DNA from: Zygaena filipendulae | Taxonomy: Eukaryota; Arthropoda; Insecta; Lepidoptera; Zygaenidae | Direction: 5' to 3' | Length of the DNA: 64,000 nucleotides | Assembly (NCBI GenBank): GCA_907165275.2 | Contig: OU015652.1 | Coordinates: 3,611,001-3,675,000, forward strand | Shown here: positions 1 to 11,812 of the stretch, one piece after another | How positions within the stretch are numbered: position 1 is the stretch's first letter | How the letters are laid out: every line of letters begins with the position of its first letter | Notes under the pieces: generated by a model | What the model was told of the DNA's origin: nothing | What the model saw: only the letters and a program-made list of their open reading frames with translations | Database searches by the model: none | Program-made: the position numbers and the translations under genes

Positions 1-219
1 CAGTTAATTATAAATGCAAAAGTGAGTTTGTTTGTTTGTTACGCTTTCACGCCTTAACGGCCCAACCGATTATCATAAAATTTTGCATGCACTTTTTCAG
101 GGGTACAAAGAAAGACATAGGGTAGTTTTTTATCCCGGAATTGAAAGTTGAAACCGCGGGGAACAGTCAGTTGTTATATAAAAGTGTTTCACGTGGATGA
201 AACCGCGGGGCGCAGTTAG
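1..219 (+). repeat. Helitron-like TC...CTAG repeat, 5' end cut by window edge
   Basis: Short interspersed repeat that recurs over 20 times in this window. This copy reads from ATTATAAATGCAAAAGTGAG through a run of GTTTGTTTG, the TTTTGCATGC and GACATAGGGTA blocks, to GAAACCGCGGGG and a final CAGTTAG. It holds two successive GAAACCGCGGGG ends about 55 bases apart, so it is either two overlapping copies or an internal duplication. No coding capacity. The alternative reading is a SINE of the RTE-mobilised kind common in Lepidoptera. Confidence 0.7.
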
Positions 220-256
220 TTAACAACTACATCATGTTCCTGGTTTGAATGGGCAG

Positions 257-376
257 GCACCCTAAACTTTAATGCGCTTTATCTCTGTATATTTTAATTT
301 ATTTGAAAAAGCAAAAAATACGTGTCTATTTTTTTTTTTTTCTAACTGACGGACTAATTAGAATTTTGATTTTCAA
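257..376 (+). mobile_element. CRE-MITE, truncated copy (right half only)
   Basis: Matches the right half of the five other copies of this MITE in the window: CACCCTAAACTTTAATGCGC, then AAAAAGCAAAAAATACGTGT, then the terminal TCTAACTGACGGACTAA and GAATTTTGATTTT. The left half with the TGACGTCA octamers is missing, so this copy has no CRE. It lies only about 37 bases from the preceding TC...CTAG repeat. Confidence 0.75.
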
Positions 377-787
377 AAGTAGGCCACATCCCTATTCACA
401 TCGTAAACATTCAAAATAGAACCACACCTGCACTTTTGACAATACTGTCCGATACTCAACAGGTCAGCGTATCGACCACTGTCTAGTCTGCATTATACAT
501 TAAGGCTGTCCCACACACCACAGGTGGTACCATTCACTTTATAGAGTGGCAGAGATAATGTCGGCCTTCAGGTGTTAGCAATAAAGTATACTTCCTCTAT
601 TAAATTCCTATAACGTGAACTACAGCAGGTATTATAGCCGCAATTATTTTGCTAATAGCGGCGTACGTGCTCAGCTTTTGTCACGGTATACAATATTGTA
701 TTAATAATTAACAAAAGTCCATAGTTTAAGAGAAATAATGGAATTTGATATTGTAGGTATTTTTTCTATTTTTTTTTTTGCATATTA
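377..787. other. no gene seen
   Basis: AT-rich sequence without a credible ORF, RNA gene or recognised repeat. Confidence 0.5.
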
Positions 788-996
788 TTCCTAACTCATA
801 TTATAAATGCGAATCTGAGTTCATTTATTTGTTACGCTTTTGCACCTTAACTGTTTAAACGATTATCATGAAATTTCGCGTACATTTGCAGAAGTTATAG
901 AAAAGGTTATAACGTAGCTTTTGTCCAGAAAAAAATTAGGTTGAAAATTGATTGACAAAATTTTCATTAACTCGAGCGAAGCCGCGGACAAAGCCA
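788..996 (+). repeat. Helitron-like TC...CTAG repeat, diverged
   Basis: Begins TCCTAACTCATATTATAAAT, the usual 5' end of the family, and continues through a GTTACGCTTT block, GATTATCATGAAATTTCGCG and a degenerate GCGAAGCCGCGGAC near the 3' end. The terminal CTAG is lost. It is more diverged than most copies here and so probably older. Confidence 0.65.
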
Positions 997-3081
997 ATAT
1001 TAATTAGTCCGAGCTGCAGTTCTCTCTCTTGATGAAAGGCGACTACAATAGATCTTTTTAAATCTAGTCTTGAAATTTATTCTAGACCGTCTTTTATCTT
1101 CACGCACTTTTCACCAGAAATAGTTTATAATAACGCAAAAATATGAATGGTAGCTTTTTGCCCTCTACTTTGTGTAATTTCGTATATTATAACTTTCTGC
1201 ATATTTATATTTTCAGGGGGTTACAAATAAATACGTATTTATGTACACAAAACGCACAGGTTCAAATCTAGATCTCGAAACTTGTTACAAAAACTACTCC
1301 ATTTTATAATGTTATAACTTATAGGTAAACAAAAACTGAAACTTCAGTTTCAGTTCAATTTACTTACCACTTTTTTATTATTAAGCATAAAATAAGGTAC
1401 TACTTAGTACTTATATTCCTTTGTTTAAACACAGGGGGACGTGGGACGGGAAGCATGGGACCGCACTCTGCATCTGTTTGAAGGTATCGTAAAATTATTA
1501 TTATTATTATTAATAATCCAATTAAAACCACGACGGCAAGTGGGTAGTAAACCGATTAAAACGGACATTCACTTTTATTACAAACGGACGGACAAACGGA
1601 CTTTTATTATAAATCTTGGCTCCTCGTAACCGGTACTGGTTTAAAAACACCTGCGCATGTACCGCGCATGCACCTATTTTAAAATCTTGCACGTCTTTTT
1701 TTTTCGACCATGACAGTCGACTGACAGACACCGTCCTATTTTAACTAGTTACTTTTTTTTGACTCTTTAGTCAACTCGGCCCGCTCCAAATTTAGCCCGC
1801 GGGCTGAGTTTTCCAAATAATTAATTTTATTAAGTATTTTTGTTTAGTAAACTCAGTCCACTTCAAAAAAAAACAAATGTACCTATTATTGTGTTATTGC
1901 ACACTCGTCAACAAAAATCATTGGGGAACAAAATTACACACCACGGCTTGATTATACTGCATACCTACCTATTTAGTGCTTGCCCCAGACTGTCTGAAAG
2001 TAGGAGTCACTATCATGCACTCTGCACTCATACCATTTTATATTATTAATCTTTTTCTTCTTTTAAAATGCACCATAGAAGAGTTTTTCAACAACTTTTT
2101 TGCCAGTGTCAGTAAGGGAAAAAAGTCCTATCTTTGTGAACCGATTGCGAAGAAACAATGGTTTAAGAAAGGCCACTGTAGAAATCCTTTTTCCGTTTTC
2201 TTACTATATTTACTAGCAATTTCCCGCTGTTTCACCTGGGTTGATTTTAGGAGTTCACACGAGAGTTCCGGGATAAAAGTACCAATATATCATTTCTTGT
2301 GAAAAAAAATTGTAACAAAATTTAATCTTGATCGGTAGAGCCCGCGTGTAAGCGTAACACAAACTTCAATTTCGCATTTATAATAGTTACGATTAAATTA
2401 TAAATCAAATGGACACAAATTCTTAAAACCACTTTTTATTGTTTCAGTCGTCATATTTAGAATTTTCACCATATTTTCTTTAAAATATTCATTTCTCATA
2501 ATCGCTAGAGCTTTCCTTTAGTTTTGTACAGAATTCAATTAGTGTTTCGAAAACAGAGTTGCCAATAAAAAAATATCAAATTATTATTAATTAAAATTAT
2601 TCATAGCCTTATAATGATCTTCTAATGACCTTGGAAAAACTTGGAAATAAGTACCCACACATAGTAAGAATAAATTGTACCTGCCTATATTGCATAACCG
2701 TACAACTTTATCAATAAATTGAGCAACAAAATTTTGTTATTCTTCTACTGTACCTATGTAGGTTGTGTATAGTAAAATATAGCTTTCTATCAAAAAAGCC
2801 CACATATTCCATTCATGTGGATCCCTGCAAAATCCTTTTATCGTTAAAATGTCGCGCTACAAAATGGTGTAAGTCAAAATTGGCAATTTATCGCATAAAT
2901 TCCACGTCCAGTTTGCCCGTTCGCTGACTAGCGAACAAGAGCACGTGCTGGCCTACCTACCTACTGCACTATTAACTTTTTAACAAAGCGCAGGCGAATT
3001 TGGAAAAGAGATCAAACTACTTCAGCAATTTAGTACATCCCGAACACTTATTAGGATCACGAGTCATATTAGCTACTTGAC
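997..3081. other. no gene seen (2.1 kb)
   Basis: The longest open frame here (start at 1976, about 108 codons) has no recognisable domain and a composition expected of AT-rich noncoding DNA. Trinucleotide ATT runs occur near 1497. I see no recognised mobile element. Confidence 0.5.
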
Positions 3082-3379
3082 TAAAAAAATTTTTTTATTC
3101 CGTCGTGTAGATTAGTAAAAAATATTGGACACGTATTTTTTTCTTTTTTTACGTAATCAAAAAATAACAGAGATACATTGAGTTGAAATTTCGCGTGACG
3201 TCACAACTCGATGAGGTTTGTATGGCGCTTATAATGAATATTGACGTCACGAGCCCCCCCACCCTAAACTTTAATGCGCTTTATCTATGTTCATTTTCAT
3301 TAAATTGAAAAAGCAAAAAATACGTGTCTATTATTTTTTTATTTTCTAACTGACGGACTAATTAGAATTTTGATTTTCA
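3082..3379 (+). mobile_element. CRE-MITE, full-length copy with two TGACGTCA sites
   Basis: About 300-bp non-autonomous element. The left end reads CCGTCGTGTAGATT, followed by AATATTGGACACGTATTTTT. The right end is the inverse: AAAATACGTGTC, then TCTAACTGACGGACTAA. The shared inverted motifs (TTAGTCCGTC / GACGGACTAA and ACACGTATTTTT / AAAATACGTGT) make it a weak foldback. It carries two perfect palindromic octamers TGACGTCA, at 3196-3203 and 3242-3249, the consensus CRE bound by CREB/ATF proteins. No ORF. Confidence 0.85.
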
Positions 3380-4110
3380 TACCTTGGAGAATACCCAATT
3401 ATTAACTCTTTTATAGCGAACCTTTTTGGAAGTTCTACCTATATTTTTGTACTTAGAAGCGATTATATTTTATCATTTTAGAGAAAAGAGAAATAAGATA
3501 TATAAGAATTAAGAAGAAAAGAGATATAAGAAGAGAAATAATGGCTTGCAAAAATACACAACACACCTTTTATATTGACTGTACCTATATTTATTTTGTT
3601 AAATGTGTAACGTCTGATAATATCTTGGTAATTCCGATTATTCTTGAAAATATTTATTTTCAGCTTGTGGCTTATATCTATATTGAATAATTCAATTACA
3701 ATAACTTCACAACTTACGACACGAGTCAACTTGTGGTAAGTACTTATACACACATTGATTTTTAAAGTAAATTGGTATCGACAGATACAAGTACAATACT
3801 ATAAATTTGTAGATGTGTTATAATTATTAGCAAAAGATTTGAAAATAAGAAAGATATCAAAAGAAAAACGGCAAAGTTTGTGTGGACTGGTGACTTGTGA
3901 TTCTTCATGACACAAGTCCGATGGGCTTGCCTACATTCCTTCAACAGTGTTATTATAAATTTCTCAATCGTAATTTATGTTTACATTAAAGGTTCAGTGT
4001 GGGCGATCAAAATTTGAATAATCGAAATTTTGCAATCTTATGCACAAGTTACTTGTGTATGTGGTCATTTTGAAAGCATATCATTTTTTTATTCAGTATG
4101 AGTAAACCCT
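3380..4110. other. no gene seen
   Basis: AT-rich; contains a GA-rich stretch (AGAGAAAAGAGAAATAAGA-like) around 3481-3540. The small open frames on the minus strand show no domain. Confidence 0.5.
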
Positions 4111-4631
4111 TTTTTAACCGACTTCCAAAAAGGAGGAGGTTCCATGTTCGATTGTATGTATGTTTTTTTTTTATGTATGTTCACCGATTACTCGAAGGCG
4201 GTTGGACCAATTTGGAAAATTATTTTTTGTTTGAAAGGGTATACTCCCAATTGCCACCACGTGGGGATCTGATGATGGGATCTTGGAGAAATCGAGGGAA
4301 CTCTTCAAAAATTATAGGCACACCTATAGCGATTTGGGTATTTTTGATAGTAAATCGTTCCTTTGCTTTTGGAAAGCAAAATTTGAAGAAATGGAACTGA
4401 TGATGAAGAAACGGTGACAAGCCAAATATGGAAGCCGGAGGGGATAGATGGGCTCAGTCGACTCCCGCCACCAGCTCTTCGTAAGCAGAACAACCCAAGT
4501 GGGCAGACACCAGCGGGCTTGTCACCGAATTCGAACCGATCAGTGATAGCACAAACCAATTATAATATTACGTGTGTTTTTGTCTTTTGGATTAAATCGG
4601 TATTTTGTTATTTATAGCTTTTTATTTATAT
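4111..4631 (-). repeat. family P repeat, internally deleted minus-strand copy
   Basis: Reads as the reverse complement of the 1.25-kb repeats at 35558 and 37621. It starts with the reversed 3' end (TTAACCGACTTCCAAAAAGG), keeps about 300 bp of the tail, then jumps at about 4412 straight into the palindromic head (ACAAGCCAAATATGGA, GTCGACTCCCGCCACC), so the middle is deleted. It lacks the last 35 bases or so of the head. The apparent ORFs inside are repeat sequence. Confidence 0.8.
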
Positions 4632-6850
4632 AGGTGATCAGAAATATTATGCTGCTGGCGTTTAACAAGCTCCCTCGTCGGTTCTTGTGTTACCAATAGT
4701 AATTATATTGACACTGTTCATCGGGAAAGTATCATATTATCATCAAGCATTTTTTTTTTGCACGTTTTCATATTGAAATAGGAATTTAATATACGCACGT
4801 GTGCTGTTACGTGAAAGTATTACGTTCTTTTCAATACTTATATTAAAAAGGCGCTTATAAAAGTCACATTTTTGTACATCTGACTCTATGTTTATGGGAA
4901 GTCTATATTGAAATTGCTCTGGAGCGAAAAAACCGTCTATTGTTACACTTATGATATCAAATTAATAATTACCTAATTATTTTGAAAAAGAAATATCTAT
5001 CCGTCGGCGTTACTGACTACGATATATGTTTGCTTCAATATGGGGGCTCTTTTTATTTTAATTAAGAAACCTAATCTATCATTAACTAATCATTGATCTT
5101 TGTGAGGTATATGTTGAACAGAGGACATAATGTGCCCGCATATTGATAGGGAAGAGACTTCACACAACCCCTACACCACTCTACAGCTTAGTAGGTACGT
5201 ATACTTACTGTAGTAGGTACCATAGTGAGAGCGATTCTGTCTTAAACCAATGTCTGAGCATAAAATTCTCGGCATGTTTATCACATTATTAGTTTAGCTT
5301 TATTATACACAGGAAAAGTAAAAATCTTTCAAAACACAAATAGGTCTTAAAAATGACAAGTTTTTGTAAACTTACAATTTCTTCTTATGGTAAAACTTGG
5401 TTTTAACTCAGACAAAATAAAAACGTCTGAGGGTTTTAAATGTAGCCGATTTCTCTCTAAATTGTATTTTATAAAACTATATATATATTGTAATTATAAA
5501 TTAACAATATATGCTATACCATATTTTATTATTAACTTTTAGAACTCTAATTGATGTCAGGACTGACTTATCGATTTTTTTAGTTTCGAGTTTGTCGGGC
5601 AGAATTACCCTGCAGCGTAGTTGAGGGGCGCACAACACGTGTACCTATGTATTGTGTGATCTCTCGTGTGAACACGATACAGGAAGACGGTGCATAAGCA
5701 CTCGCTGAATACCTGCGATCGATGTGGGGTTAGATATTGAGTGCATTGACCAAATTGATTGAGCACTTGACACGTTATACAAGTAACGAGACGTATAGAA
5801 GTCAAATGAAATGTCTGTCTTCAAGTTTTCTGCACTTTGTGTATTTTCGCACGCATTATGAAAAAGCAAAGATTTGTTTTTTATAACCACATTGTACGTA
5901 CCTACCTATAAGGTGTGACACGGAAACAAGAAACAAAGTCATATTCATAAAGAAATTCTTCAATCATAAATACATCTTAGGTGCATAATAATATTAGCCT
6001 TTTTATAGCGTTCATTTATTTTTTATGCTCATTACAATATAAAAGGATAGCGTAATTGGAAGGTAGAGACTTAATGGACTGAGATAAAAAAACGAGATAA
6101 AATGTTTAAAGACCTTACTTTATCTGGGAGTTTTTTTTTTATTAAATTAACAGACCAGTAAATTCGACTTGTGAGCCAAAAAAACTAATTTTCCTGATAC
6201 CGGAAACTGAAACTAACAAGCGCGCGGCGACGTCCTCATTATTGTAGACTTTCTGACATACGTATAGTAGGTACATTTTAGCCAATGTCAAGTTACGATA
6301 AACATATTATTTTTAACCAGATTGCACTGTTTGAATTTAGAATTTATAGTGCTATGGACATAGATCATCAATAGTGTGATGGCCACATTGGACTTGGAAT
6401 GGTGACCCACATTGGAGAAATTTCAAATAAATCGTGTTTTAAAATCATATCGTCATTTTGTTTCAGCATTTTTTTATGTTTAAATGTTTTTTGGTATATA
6501 AACAATGTAATAAGGTAAACACATAATTAAAAAATGCACTATAACTGTCAATAAAGCGTTTTGAATCAATAACTTAATATATGGTTAACATGTTATTGCT
6601 TATCTGCGTCCCTATATAGAAGAACACATACGAGACAGGTTAATATATTTTTTACATCGAAGTAAGTTATAAACATAATATTTCAATTGTACATAATCTG
6701 TGTAATACATATAATGTTATAATAGAATATTCCCGTAAGTCACCAAAATTAAGAAGAAAAAAGTTGCTCTAATTTCCAAACCCCTAGGTATAAAATTAGT
6801 TTCAGAGGTTGTACTTGTACCTAATCCATCCAAATGGGCATGATGACTTG
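4632..6850. other. no gene seen (2.2 kb)
   Basis: AT-rich, with no credible coding exon, RNA gene or recognised repeat. Overlapping minus-strand open frames at 5605-5890 are short and lack any domain. Confidence 0.5.
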
Positions 6851-7134
6851 AATTTTTAGTTCGTCTTGTAGATAAATAAAAAATATTGGACACGTAATTT
6901 CCTTTTTTCACGTAATCAAAAAATAACCGCGATACATTGAGTTGAAATTCCGTGTGACGTCACACCTAGGTACATAGGTACACTTTATACTTAGTTATGA
7001 GCGTCGCGACCTCCTACTCCTAAACTTTAATGCCTTTTATCTAAGTATTTTTTCAATAATTGGAAAAAGCAAAAAATACGTGTCTAATTTTTTTTACTAT
7101 CTAACTGACGGACTAAATAGAATTTTAATTTTTT
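6851..7134 (+). mobile_element. CRE-MITE, copy with one TGACGTCA site
   Basis: Same architecture as the copy at 3082: TTTTTAGTTCGTCTTGTAGA at the left, AATATTGGACACGTAATTTC, GTGTGACGTCACAC with one intact CRE octamer at 6955-6962, CCTAAACTTTAATGCC, and TCTAACTGACGGACTAA at the right. The position of the second octamer has decayed to AGCGTCGCGAC. Confidence 0.85.
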
Positions 7135-7477
7135 CTATTTTTTCATATTTTCGCAGCCTTTTTTTTTACTGGGATTAAAATACGAATACCTACCTATCTA
7201 CATTGTTACAGTAGGTAAATAGAAACTGAATGGAGCTGATCGGTATTACGAGTTTGTGAGTAACATGTGGAAAAACTTATCCATGGCCTATCTAGTTTTT
7301 GGTTTTGTGTGAGTTGAATTTGGTCTCTGATTATTGGTGAAGTCAGTTCACAAAAAAAAGATAAATAATTAAATAAATATTTCCTATTTTACTTTTTTTA
7401 AACTTCACTTTACATTTGCCTTATAGCTTTCATCATACATAAAGCTAAAAAAGATATAGTAGATTTGACGACCCGAT

Positions 7478-7740
7478 TGGCGTAGTAGGTCACCATGCCT
7501 GCCCGCTAATCAAGAGGTTCCGGGTTCGATTCCCGCGTTGGGGGTGCATTTTGTGTGATAATCACAGGGTTCCACTTTCCAGTCTAGGTGTGTTTATACT
7601 ATATCAATAGTATAATATATTTGTAACTCTATGTAGTATATATCACGTTTGCTTGGTTTCCACGACACAAGCTAATAATAGCTTACTGTGGGATCAAGTA
7701 AATCTGTGTGTTGGGAAGTGGATTATTATTATTATTATAT
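7478..7740 (+). mobile_element. tRNA-derived SINE
   Basis: The head resembles a tRNA gene with an internal RNA polymerase III promoter: A box TGGCGTAGTAGG at 7488-7499 and B box GGTTCGATTCC at 7523-7533, 24 bases apart. The cloverleaf is not intact, and about 200 bp of non-tRNA body follows (AATCACAGGGTTCCACTTTC, CACGACACAAGCTAATAATA). It ends in an ATT trinucleotide run, a typical SINE tail. A second copy lies on the minus strand at 58660-58870, which supports a dispersed repeat over a tRNA gene. Confidence 0.85.
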
Positions 7741-9559
7741 AAGCTCAACGCATTTTTCGTTCTGAAACATTAATACTACCATCCTTTTTTATAGCCAATT
7801 ATTGCTGTACCTATCTTTTAAAACACCTTGTGTTTTTAGTACTCTATGGCACGTGTTCCGTCGCTAGCTAGGAGCCGAGTGCTAAAGCTGTTGCGATTAA
7901 TGGCCTCTGATAATGCGACAATGAGGGCGTTCCGAGCCTCCGTGTCAGCGAAGATTCACTAGAAACAAAAGTGTGTGGAAAGTATAAAATATAGATACTT
8001 GGTAACATTTATGTGTGAAATAATCATATTTTTGTATGAAAAAAAAAATAATACTATCACACAGCACCACCTGGTTCCAAATCAAACAGAGCTAGTGATA
8101 TGCCGCGGGAATTGCGAAAATAACGCGTGTGAAACCGCGGGAAACAGCTTGCATAACATATTTAATAGCGAAAAACTTCGATACTGCTGTTCTCATAAAC
8201 CCAGACACTTCCAGTAATTATTATTAATACGTGTATATATAAGTACCTATCATGTCGTTATATCTCTTCTATTACGGCGGTATATAGCGTGACAACCGCA
8301 TTTACGGAATTTAGTTTTCGCGCTTAGATAATATCGCTATTCGCTCTGTTGGTAAATAACGAGCAATTTTTAAAGAGATAGTAGACAGCGATTTTTGTAT
8401 GTGCGAGGTGATGGTTGCTAGTTTCGTAGTAAAATAAAGAGTTTTTCAAAGTTACCTAAGTTAACAAGCCGACAGAACCGTTGATCAGGTCAAGTGATTG
8501 CTACAACGGGTGTCGCAGGTTCGATCTCCGGTAAATATTTACCTATATATCGGACATTATAAGTGGCGCTGCGTGATAATGTCCAAGCTTTATTATTATT
8601 GCAAAAATTATTTACACTATTGTATATTATAATTATGTATTTCAAATTCGTTAACAGAATTTAACTAGGTACATATAGTACCTACTTATAAATTTTCCCT
8701 ACATTGATCACTGAAACGTAATCGATACCTAATTAAAAAAATCTACTCCCACAACCTCCCACCAACTCCTACAAGATAGGAATTAGTAAAGAACATAATT
8801 AGGTATATTTATTTTCATACGAAGAATGAAGTAACTATAAACCTCTCTAATACTCTCACTGTTGAGTTTGAGATAAAAACATTAGTATGAGAGCAGCGGT
8901 GATGCACAAACAAACAAACAAACATCAGGGAACGCTGGCAGCAGATGGGGCTTACGGAGCGGCGAGCTCCCACGGAATTTTAATTCCGTTCAACTTCGAA
9001 GCACGTATGTGTGGCAGAGAAAAATATGAATTACTTTAGACTGTATGTGAAATTCTCTACCGTATAAATCATGACTAAAGTGAAATGCTACTTGTATTGT
9101 GTTTGAAGTTTGAAATATTTATGAACGGCTAAAATATAGGACAAGTCTACTCGTTTTATTTAACGTGTCTTAAACGTGCCGAATTTTGAATCCACAAATC
9201 AGGGCTGATCACCTCAGAAACTTGAGTTCCAAGTTCAAAAATTGAACAAGTTTTGTATGGCCGCAGACAAGGAATGTCTGTAGTAGGTACAGACATTGAG
9301 CCTGCCAGACACGTCCTAGGGCAGAACTCTGGACAGAAACCAACAGACACCGCTTATTTACAAAAGACTAATGAGATCGAAACGGAATCAAATATTGCTA
9401 CTTTTGAAGCTTTGGGATCGTATCTATCGAATTTATGTGTCAAATTCCTCGATTTCAATATATAGAAGTCGTGTTATTGACTTGTCGGACGTCATCTTTA
9501 GACATTAACACGATTTCAAATAGGACTTGATTTTGATTTCGATCTCAAAAGTGTGTACT
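7741..9559. other. no gene seen apart from a small repeat fragment
   Basis: Contains the fragment at 8102-8150 and an isolated B-box-like string, GCAGGTTCGATCTCC near 8515, with no matching A box that I could place; this may be a relic of another SINE. A CAAACAAACAAA run lies near 8907. Open frames here are short and featureless. Confidence 0.45.
8102..8150 (+). repeat. Helitron-like repeat, 3' end fragment
   Basis: Only the 3' block survives: CCGCGGGAATTGCGAAAATA followed by GTGAAACCGCGGGAAACAGC. The final CTAG is changed to CTTG. Confidence 0.6.
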
Positions 9560-9619
9560 AAAAAAAACATACATACAATCAAACATAGAACCTCCTCCTT
9601 TTTGGAAGTTGATTAAAAA
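9560..9619 (+). repeat. family P repeat, 3' tail fragment
   Basis: About 60 bp matching only the 3' end of the 1.25-kb repeats at 35558 and 37621: ACATACATACAATC, then AACATAGAACCTCCTCCTTT and GGAAGTTGATTAAAAA. It keeps the exact 3' end and loses everything upstream, as expected of 5' truncation during target-primed reverse transcription. Confidence 0.75.
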
Positions 9620-10012
9620 TGACATCAAGGTGAAATAAAAACGAAGTCAAATCAAAAGCGAAATCAACCTCATATCATTTTCACGAGTACTGGTTTGCCA
9701 TTATCACAGAGTCGTTGACCGATATTAAGCTATACGGCAGTTGCGCTCACTTAACTTGTTTGTCCGTTACTGTGTTTTGCTTATCACTTACCATAGATCG
9801 AGTTGAATGCGGAAACTTGAGTTTCGCTATCGACTTGGCAGAATTAGTTAGATACGAACTGCAACTCTACCTGCCAAGCCCCCTGGACGCTATAACGATT
9901 GTTAAGCTTTGTGTTGCAACTTTCAACACTATCTTTAAAATCATCATGATAAAGATATCGTATATTAATATTGAATTGCTTAAAATTTAGTTAATCGCGC
10001 CTCTTTCCATTA
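9620..10012. other. no gene seen
   Basis: A 91-codon plus-strand open frame starting at 9715 contains several Leu/Cys-rich stretches but no domain I recognise and no splice context. I treat it as chance. Confidence 0.45.
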
Positions 10013-10211
10013 TCCTACTAATATTATAACTTGAAAGTGTGGATGTTTGGATGTTTCGATGGTTAGATGTTTTTTACTCAATCACGCAAAAACGGCTGAA
10101 CGGATTTGGATGAAATTTGGCATGCACGTTGTCAGGGATACAGAGAAGTACATAGGGTACTTTGTACCTTACTTTGTACTTATCGCGGGTGAATCCGCAG
10201 GGCACAGCTAG
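10013..10211 (+). repeat. Helitron-like repeat, near-complete copy
   Basis: Both ends are visible: TCCTACTAATATTATAACTT immediately after an A, and GGGCACAGCTAG at the other end, preceded by the inverted pair GCGGGT / ATCCGC. The body holds GAACGGATTTGGATGAAATT and GCATGCACGTTGTCAGGGAT. The base after CTAG is C, not the expected T. A LINE relic follows within a few bases. Confidence 0.75.
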
Positions 10212-10214
10212 CTA

Positions 10215-10690
10215 TCAATAAGTTTCTTAGCTCAGCTGGTATTTTTCCTACAGTATGGAAGGAGGCTCTTGTTATATCATTGTTCAAAAGTGGTCATACT
10301 GACTCTGTTAAAAATTACATAGCTAAATTTCGATCTTATCTGTCTTTGCTAAAGTTTTGGAAATTGTTCTCTATCAAATTAGGGCATGGCACTTTAAGCA
10401 ACGAATACCGGTGGAGCCGCATGGATTCGATGCAAAATCCACGACGACTTATTTGATGTCCTTTGTTATTTGATGTCGGGGACCTTGCTGAGATGGAGAA
10501 TGGACTGTGGAAAATTATTGGACGTAATTTAACCATGCTGTTATGCTGAATAAATTTGCTACGGCTGTAATAGATGGAGGATGGAGTCCTATCTGAATTC
10601 TTATCTGAAGGACTCATCCAGAAATTGGTCAAAGAGACCTTGATAAAATAAGCTGTATTGAATACAAAAAGACTGAAACAGACGCTATAA
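10215..10690 (+). pseudogene. LINE reverse-transcriptase relic (Jockey/CR1-like)
   Basis: In one frame 10239-10320 reads FPTVWKEALVISLFKSG then SVKNY, matching the start of non-LTR reverse transcriptases (P-x-x-W-K-x-A ... P-I-F-K-x-G ... NYRPIS). In another frame 10411-10462 reads EPHGFDAKSTTTYLMSF, the conserved QHGF...RST...NL block. The two lie in different frames with stops between, and no catalytic YADD motif is present. It is therefore a short, frameshifted fragment of a non-LTR retrotransposon. Family placement is inferred from these motifs only. Confidence 0.7.
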
Positions 10691-11188
10691 GTATCTGACT
10701 TAAAAATAATAATCTACAGGCTTGGTGAATATTTCAAACCTAGACCTACAGCACAGAGTGTATTTTAAATCACATTAAAAATCAATTTTAACTTATATCT
10801 GGGGGCACGGCAGTGCCCCCGCCAAGTCGAGCAACAAAAGCGGCACGGCCGTACTATCCTTTTCTCGAAGCAATTCAGGCCATTTTCGACCCCCTATAAC
10901 TTCGTTGTGGATAAAACTAGAAGCCTGAATTTTTAGTAAACAAGCAGGTATTGTATAAAGACGGTATAATTTAAATTTCATTCGATTTGAACCAGTAGTT
11001 TAAGAATTATAACTAGTCAAAGTTTCTTAATTTTGTAGGTCACTCACTCACTCACTGACCGATCATCAAAACTCTAAGGCACTTCTAGCAGACATAGAAG
11101 TTTGAAATTTAGAATACAATTAGTGTTTATTGTATAAATCAAGGAAAAATTGAAATATTTTGCAATTTCGGTCCAGTTTTCTAGATAC

Positions 11189-11378
11189 ACCAACTGCATA
11201 AATAACTTTGTAATCCCATATAAATGTATGGAATTACAAAGTTACATATGCAGTTATATGTACCAACTGCACAAATAACTTTGTAATCCCATATAAATGT
11301 ATGGAATTACAAAGTTATATATGCAGTTATATGTACCAACTGCACAAATAACTTTGTAATCCCATATAAATATATGAG
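11189..11378 (+). repeat. 73-bp tandem array, about 2.6 units, each unit a hairpin
   Basis: ACCAACTGCAYAAATAACTT begins at 11189, 11262 and 11335, exactly 73 bases apart; the third unit is cut off by the following repeat. Within each full unit CTGCAYAAATAACTTTGTAA is followed by its approximate inverse (TTACAAAGTTAYATATGCAG), so each unit can fold into a hairpin with arms of about 25 bp. Confidence 0.9.
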
Positions 11379-11383
11379 ACTAG

Positions 11384-11812
11384 CTGTTCCCTGCGGTTTC
11401 ACCCGCGTTAATTTCGGAGATACCGCGGGAATTCAGAAATGCAAAGTAGTTAGTACCCTATATCCCTAGGTTTTCTTTACCCCTGACAACGTGCATGCAA
11501 AATTTCATGAGATTTCACCAGCGTTAATTTCGGAGATCCTTCGGGAATTCCGAGATAAAATTACCCTAATCTGAATGCTCCAACGGTTTTCATGAAATTT
11601 TGTATACAGGGGATTTCGGGGGCCATAAATCGATCTAGCTAGGATTCATTTCTGGAATTCCCGCGCGAACTCTGATATCAACGCGGGTGAATTAATTATT
11701 GCATACTACACGTTGTCAAGGGTACAGGAAAGGTCATAGGGTAGTAAGTACTTTTATCTCAGAATACCCGCGGGATCTCCGAAATTAACGTGGGTTAAAC
11801 CGCGGGGAACAG
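11384..11812. repeat. Cluster of Helitron-like repeats, minus- and plus-strand parts head to head
   Basis: Starts ACTAGCTGTTCCCTGCGGTT (a minus-strand copy, CTAG end first), carries a second CACCAGCGTTAATTTCGGAG block near 11518, and ends with CCGAAATTAACGTGGGTTAA and CCGCGGGGAACAGCTAT, the 3' end of a plus-strand copy. At least three partial copies are fused. It sits immediately after the truncated 73-bp array. Confidence 0.7.

Noticed and set aside
1976..2302. 108-codon plus-strand open frame
   Set aside because: No domain, no splice or promoter context, composition of AT-rich noncoding DNA.
7478..7555. A tRNA gene with A and B boxes
   Set aside because: The cloverleaf is not intact, a 200-bp body with an ATT tail follows, and a second copy lies at 58660; it is a SINE.
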